Below are positions 5,425-7,307 of a DNA stretch of 7,307 nucleotides, piece by piece (within the stretch, counting starts at the first letter, position 1; each line of letters opens with the position of its first letter). Under the pieces are notes generated by a model. The model ran no database searches and had not been told where the DNA came from. It was given only the letters and a program-made list of their open reading frames with translations. A program made the translations under genes and the position numbers. The stretch is from Synergistales bacterium Syner_01 (GTDB lineage: Bacteria; Synergistota; Synergistia; Synergistales; Aminobacteriaceae): the NCBI GenBank assembly GCA_001604435.1, contig LVBO01000039.1, forward strand, positions 1-7,307, written 5' to 3'.

Positions 5425-6869
5425 CCTCTCTCTCTCTTCGTTGCGCTCTCCTCGAGGTTTCCCGAAAAAGCCATTTTTTCCGCAGACCGAAACGCCTCGA
5501 GAATCCGATCTTCGTCGCCTGGAAGCAGCGTGCGCACATGCAGTACCGTTTCGTTCTCACACGCTCCGGCAACTACCGGCGGTTGCGCTCTCCTGAGAAG
5601 GCGCTGTACCCTTCCTGCGCTTCCCCATTCTACCAGGGAAACGGAAACGCCCCAGCCTGAAAGTTGTTCCGCCGGGAATGCGCCCCCGCCTACCGCATCT
5701 TGCACCTCGGTCAGCGTAAACCGCCCATTGGGGAAGGACGACCGAAGAGCCTCGAGCAGAGATTCCGCTCTGAGCTTCAACGAGTCCGATTCGGCGAAGA
5801 GCATCGATACCGTGGGGATTCTTTTTTCTTCTCCCCGCAGATACAGCCGCAATGTCGCCTCGAATGCCGCAAGGGTCATTTTGTCCACCCGGAGCGCGCG
5901 ATGCAGCGGATAGGATCTCAGGGCGTCGACGAGCTGTTTCTTCCCCGCAACCGCTCCTATTTGCGGGCCGCCGAGCATCTTGTCGCCTGAGAAGGTTACA
6001 AGATGGACTCCCTGTTCAAGACAGTCTCTCACCGTAGGTTCCCCAAAAAGTCCGCAGCGGGAAAAATCGAGCAGCGTCCCGCTGCCGAGGTCCTCGATGA
6101 AGTGAAGTCCGCGCTCCTTCGCGAGAGAAGCCAGTTCTTCGCGCGGCGCGGAGGAAACGAAACCTTCCATTCGAAAATTCGAAGGATGTACTTTGAGAAG
6201 CGCGGCAGTATTCTCCGTCACCGCGTTCGCATAGTCCCGCAGATGCGTCCGGTTGGTTGCGCCGACTTCGACAAGCCGAACACCGGAAAAGGCCATTATT
6301 TCCGGGATGCGGAACGATCCGCCTATCTCAACGAGTTCTCCCCGTGAAACGATGACCTCTTTCCCCTGACAAAGAGCCGCGAGGGAAAGGAGGACGGCTC
6401 CCGCGTTGTTGTTGACCACAAGTCCCGCCTCTGCTCCGGTGACGCGCCGGAGTAGCCATTCCACGTGGTCGGTCCGCCGTCCTCTTTTCCCTTCTTCCAG
6501 ATTGAACTCAAGCGTGCTGTAGCAGCGTGCCGCTGCAAGCACTGCCTGCGCCGCTTCTTCCGCGAGGCAGGAGCGCCCGAGGTTCGTATGAACGACGACT
6601 CCTGTGGCATTTATTACGGGGAGTAAACTGTTCGCTCCGCGTCGTTCCAAAAGCGGGAGTGCGCGTGCGAGCACCGATTCGGAGGATGTGTGCTCCGAAC
6701 GTCCGTCGAGCAATTCTTTTCTTTCGGAATCAAGCGCCTCGGTGAGGATGGATTTTACGGACTCCCGCCCGATCATCGAAAAGAAAGGTTCGACGCGCGG
6801 CGAGCCAAGGAGTATGTCCATTGAAGGGAGCGAGCGAAGCGCCCCGGTTTTTTTATCGTTTGGTTTCAC
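5421..6869 (-). CDS. selA: L-seryl-tRNA(Sec) selenium transferase (selenocysteine synthase)
   Basis: 482 residues, slightly longer than E. coli SelA (463). This PLP enzyme converts seryl-tRNA(Sec) to selenocysteyl-tRNA(Sec) using selenophosphate, acting as a large homodecamer in known bacteria. The PLP lysine is K297 in TFSGDKMLGGPQ. Other family segments are INATGVVVHTNLGRS (86-100), VVNNNAGAVLL (151-161), SRGELVEIGGSFRIPEIM (175-192), EVGATNRTHLRDY (201-213), KVHPSNFRMEGF (226-237) and EDLGSGTLLD (259-268). It starts at GTG: an in-frame TGA three codons upstream rules out an earlier start, and AAAGGTGA lies ten bases before the GTG. The stop overlaps the selB start by four bases. The substrate tRNA gene (selC) and selD are not in this window. 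Confidence 0.97.
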   Translation of the reverse strand: MKPNDKKTGALRSLPSMDILLGSPRVEPFFSMIGRESVKSILTEALDSERKELLDGRSEHTSSESVLARALPLLERRGANSLLPVINATGVVVHTNLGRSCLAEEAAQAVLAAARCYSTLEFNLEEGKRGRRTDHVEWLLRRVTGAEAGLVVNNNAGAVLLSLAALCQGKEVIVSRGELVEIGGSFRIPEIMAFSGVRLVEVGATNRTHLRDYANAVTENTAALLKVHPSNFRMEGFVSSAPREELASLAKERGLHFIEDLGSGTLLDFSRCGLFGEPTVRDCLEQGVHLVTFSGDKMLGGPQIGAVAGKKQLVDALRSYPLHRALRVDKMTLAAFEATLRLYLRGEEKRIPTVSMLFAESDSLKLRAESLLEALRSSFPNGRFTLTEVQDAVGGGAFPAEQLSGWGVSVSLVEWGSAGRVQRLLRRAQPPVVAGACENETVLHVRTLLPGDEDRILEAFRSAEKMAFSGNLEESATKRERG

Positions 6870-7131
6870 GAGAGATCAGTCACCTTTCCTCATCGCCCGG
6901 CACTACGGACGAACAGCTTTTTCGAAGAATAATTTGTCCTTGATACTATTCTACATTACAAGCCCTGGCATTCAGCCGAAGCCTTGCGAATACTGATTTT
7001 CTCGCACTCTCATATTTCATGGTACGCCTCTTTTGTACGACCTTCTTGTATTACTTCTCACCTTTTGACCATCACGTTTCGTTACCCGTCAAGTTCTTTA
7101 AAATCATGTTACAGGATACCACAAAAGAGAA
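6870..7131 (-). other. Long selA leader region, no convincing promoter
   Basis: This AT-richer stretch separates the upstream terminator from selA. A TTGACG (7092-7087) has no matching -10 at 16-18 bases, and TAGAAT (near 6949) has no -35. The only coding candidate is a 24-codon minus-strand ORF (6946-7020). The selA Shine-Dalgarno is at the left end. Confidence 0.5.
6946..7020 (-). CDS. Possible short leader ORF upstream of selA (24 aa)
   Basis: ATG (7020-7018) to TAG (6948-6946) encodes a basic peptide that begins MKYESARKSVFARLR. AAAGAGG lies six bases before the ATG, a good ribosome-binding site. The stop is 76 bases before the selA GTG. It matches no family I know and could be chance, since a short ORF with a GAGG upstream is not rare. 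If real it could be a leader peptide that affects selA expression. It contains no TGA and no run of one amino acid. Confidence 0.25.
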   Translation of the reverse strand: MKYESARKSVFARLRLNARACNVE

Positions 7132-7170
7132 AAGCCCCGTCCCTTCCTTCCGAAGAAAAAGACAGAGCTT
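7122..7170 (-). terminator. Strong intrinsic terminator of the gene upstream of selA
   Basis: On the minus strand, positions 7170 to 7132 fold into an uninterrupted stem of about 18 pairs, several of them G-T, with a CGG loop. It starts AAGCTCTGTC and ends GGACGGGGCTT. The U-rich TTTTCTCTTTT follows. The plus strand has no T tract after the stem, so it serves a minus-strand transcript coming from the right edge. Confidence 0.82.
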
Positions 7171-7307
7171 CCATATAAATAGAGAAGAAAAACAGAGTTA
7201 CAGATTCAGACTCAAATAGGCCTCGTCCATCTCATCCTGTTCAATGCCGATATACCCTGGATTCCCGCCTACTCATAACGAGGCCGGAGGTTGGACATCC
7301 ATAGCCT
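7171..7307 (-). other. 3' end of an unidentified minus-strand transcript
   Basis: The terminator just downstream implies that a minus-strand gene ends here, but I do not recognise it. The three minus-strand frames from the edge stop at TAG (7271-7269), TGA (7243-7241) and TGA (7275-7273). The last frame, read past its TGA, continues 24 codons as VGGNPGYIGIEQDEMDEAYL to TAA at 7200-7198, 28 bases before the terminator. The segment also has inverted-repeat arms at 7219-7226 and 7278-7285 (GGCCTCGT/ACGAGGCC), so a structured RNA is another possibility. Confidence 0.3.

Noticed and set aside
5194..5913. Plus-strand open frame across the selA/selB junction
   Set aside because: It is antisense to two well-identified overlapping genes, with no recognisable motif.
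7087..7092. TTGACG on the minus strand as a selA -35 box
   Set aside because: No -10-like hexamer lies 16-18 bases downstream.
7019..7219. Plus-strand open frames in the selA leader region
   Set aside because: They run through the terminator hairpin, lack ribosome-binding sites and have low-complexity translations, so they are probably non-coding.
7244..7307. Plus-strand ATG frame running off the right edge (MPIYPGFPPTHNEAGG)
   Set aside because: It has no Shine-Dalgarno, is short at the edge, and the neighbouring terminator points to a minus-strand transcript.

Overview
The window reads as one stretch of ordinary bacterial chromosome with every recognisable gene on the minus strand. In the direction of transcription (right to left) the order is: an unidentified 3' end at the right edge, a strong terminator, a long leader, selA, selB, veg, ispE, purR, a small ferredoxin gene, a tRNA-Ile with a CAT anticodon, and a Nif3-family gene that runs off the left edge. 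Composition looks slightly GC-rich in the genes and AT-richer in the spacers (judged by eye). The order veg-ispE-purR matches Bacillus subtilis, and the ferredoxin closely resembles the 60-residue Thermotoga maritima protein. With a selenocysteine system, this suggests an anaerobe of the Bacillota or a related deep-branching phylum such as Synergistota. The phylum is an inference, not something the sequence proves.

Selenocysteine module (3421-6869): selA (selenocysteine synthase) and selB (Sec-specific elongation factor) overlap by four bases (ATGA) and are probably translationally coupled. Neither selC (tRNA-Sec) nor selD is in the window. About 260 bases between an upstream terminator hairpin (7132-7170) and selA contain no convincing promoter, but do contain a possible 24-codon leader ORF. 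At the right edge one minus-strand frame is interrupted by a TGA and then continues for 24 codons to TAA. That is worth checking for a selenoprotein end but is unproven.

Housekeeping module (946-3250): veg has a good sigma-A-type promoter and is followed by a near-symmetric hairpin terminator. ispE (isoprenoid precursor synthesis), purR (purine-responsive PRTase-fold regulator) and the ferredoxin gene follow in one tight cluster. Here the ribosome-binding sites argue for starts that differ from the first possible codon: veg at 3188, ispE at a TTG at 2856, and the ferredoxin at 1128.

tRNA/Nif3 module (1-912): the tRNA has its own TATAAT promoter and a textbook terminator. The Shine-Dalgarno of the Nif3-family gene begins one base after the terminator's T tract. 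ispE shows a similar arrangement, so both genes may depend on read-through of a terminator.

I found no CRISPR array, insertion sequence, phage gene or clearly novel multigene system. The points most worth a second look are the terminator/start-codon junctions, the selA leader and the interrupted frame at the right edge.
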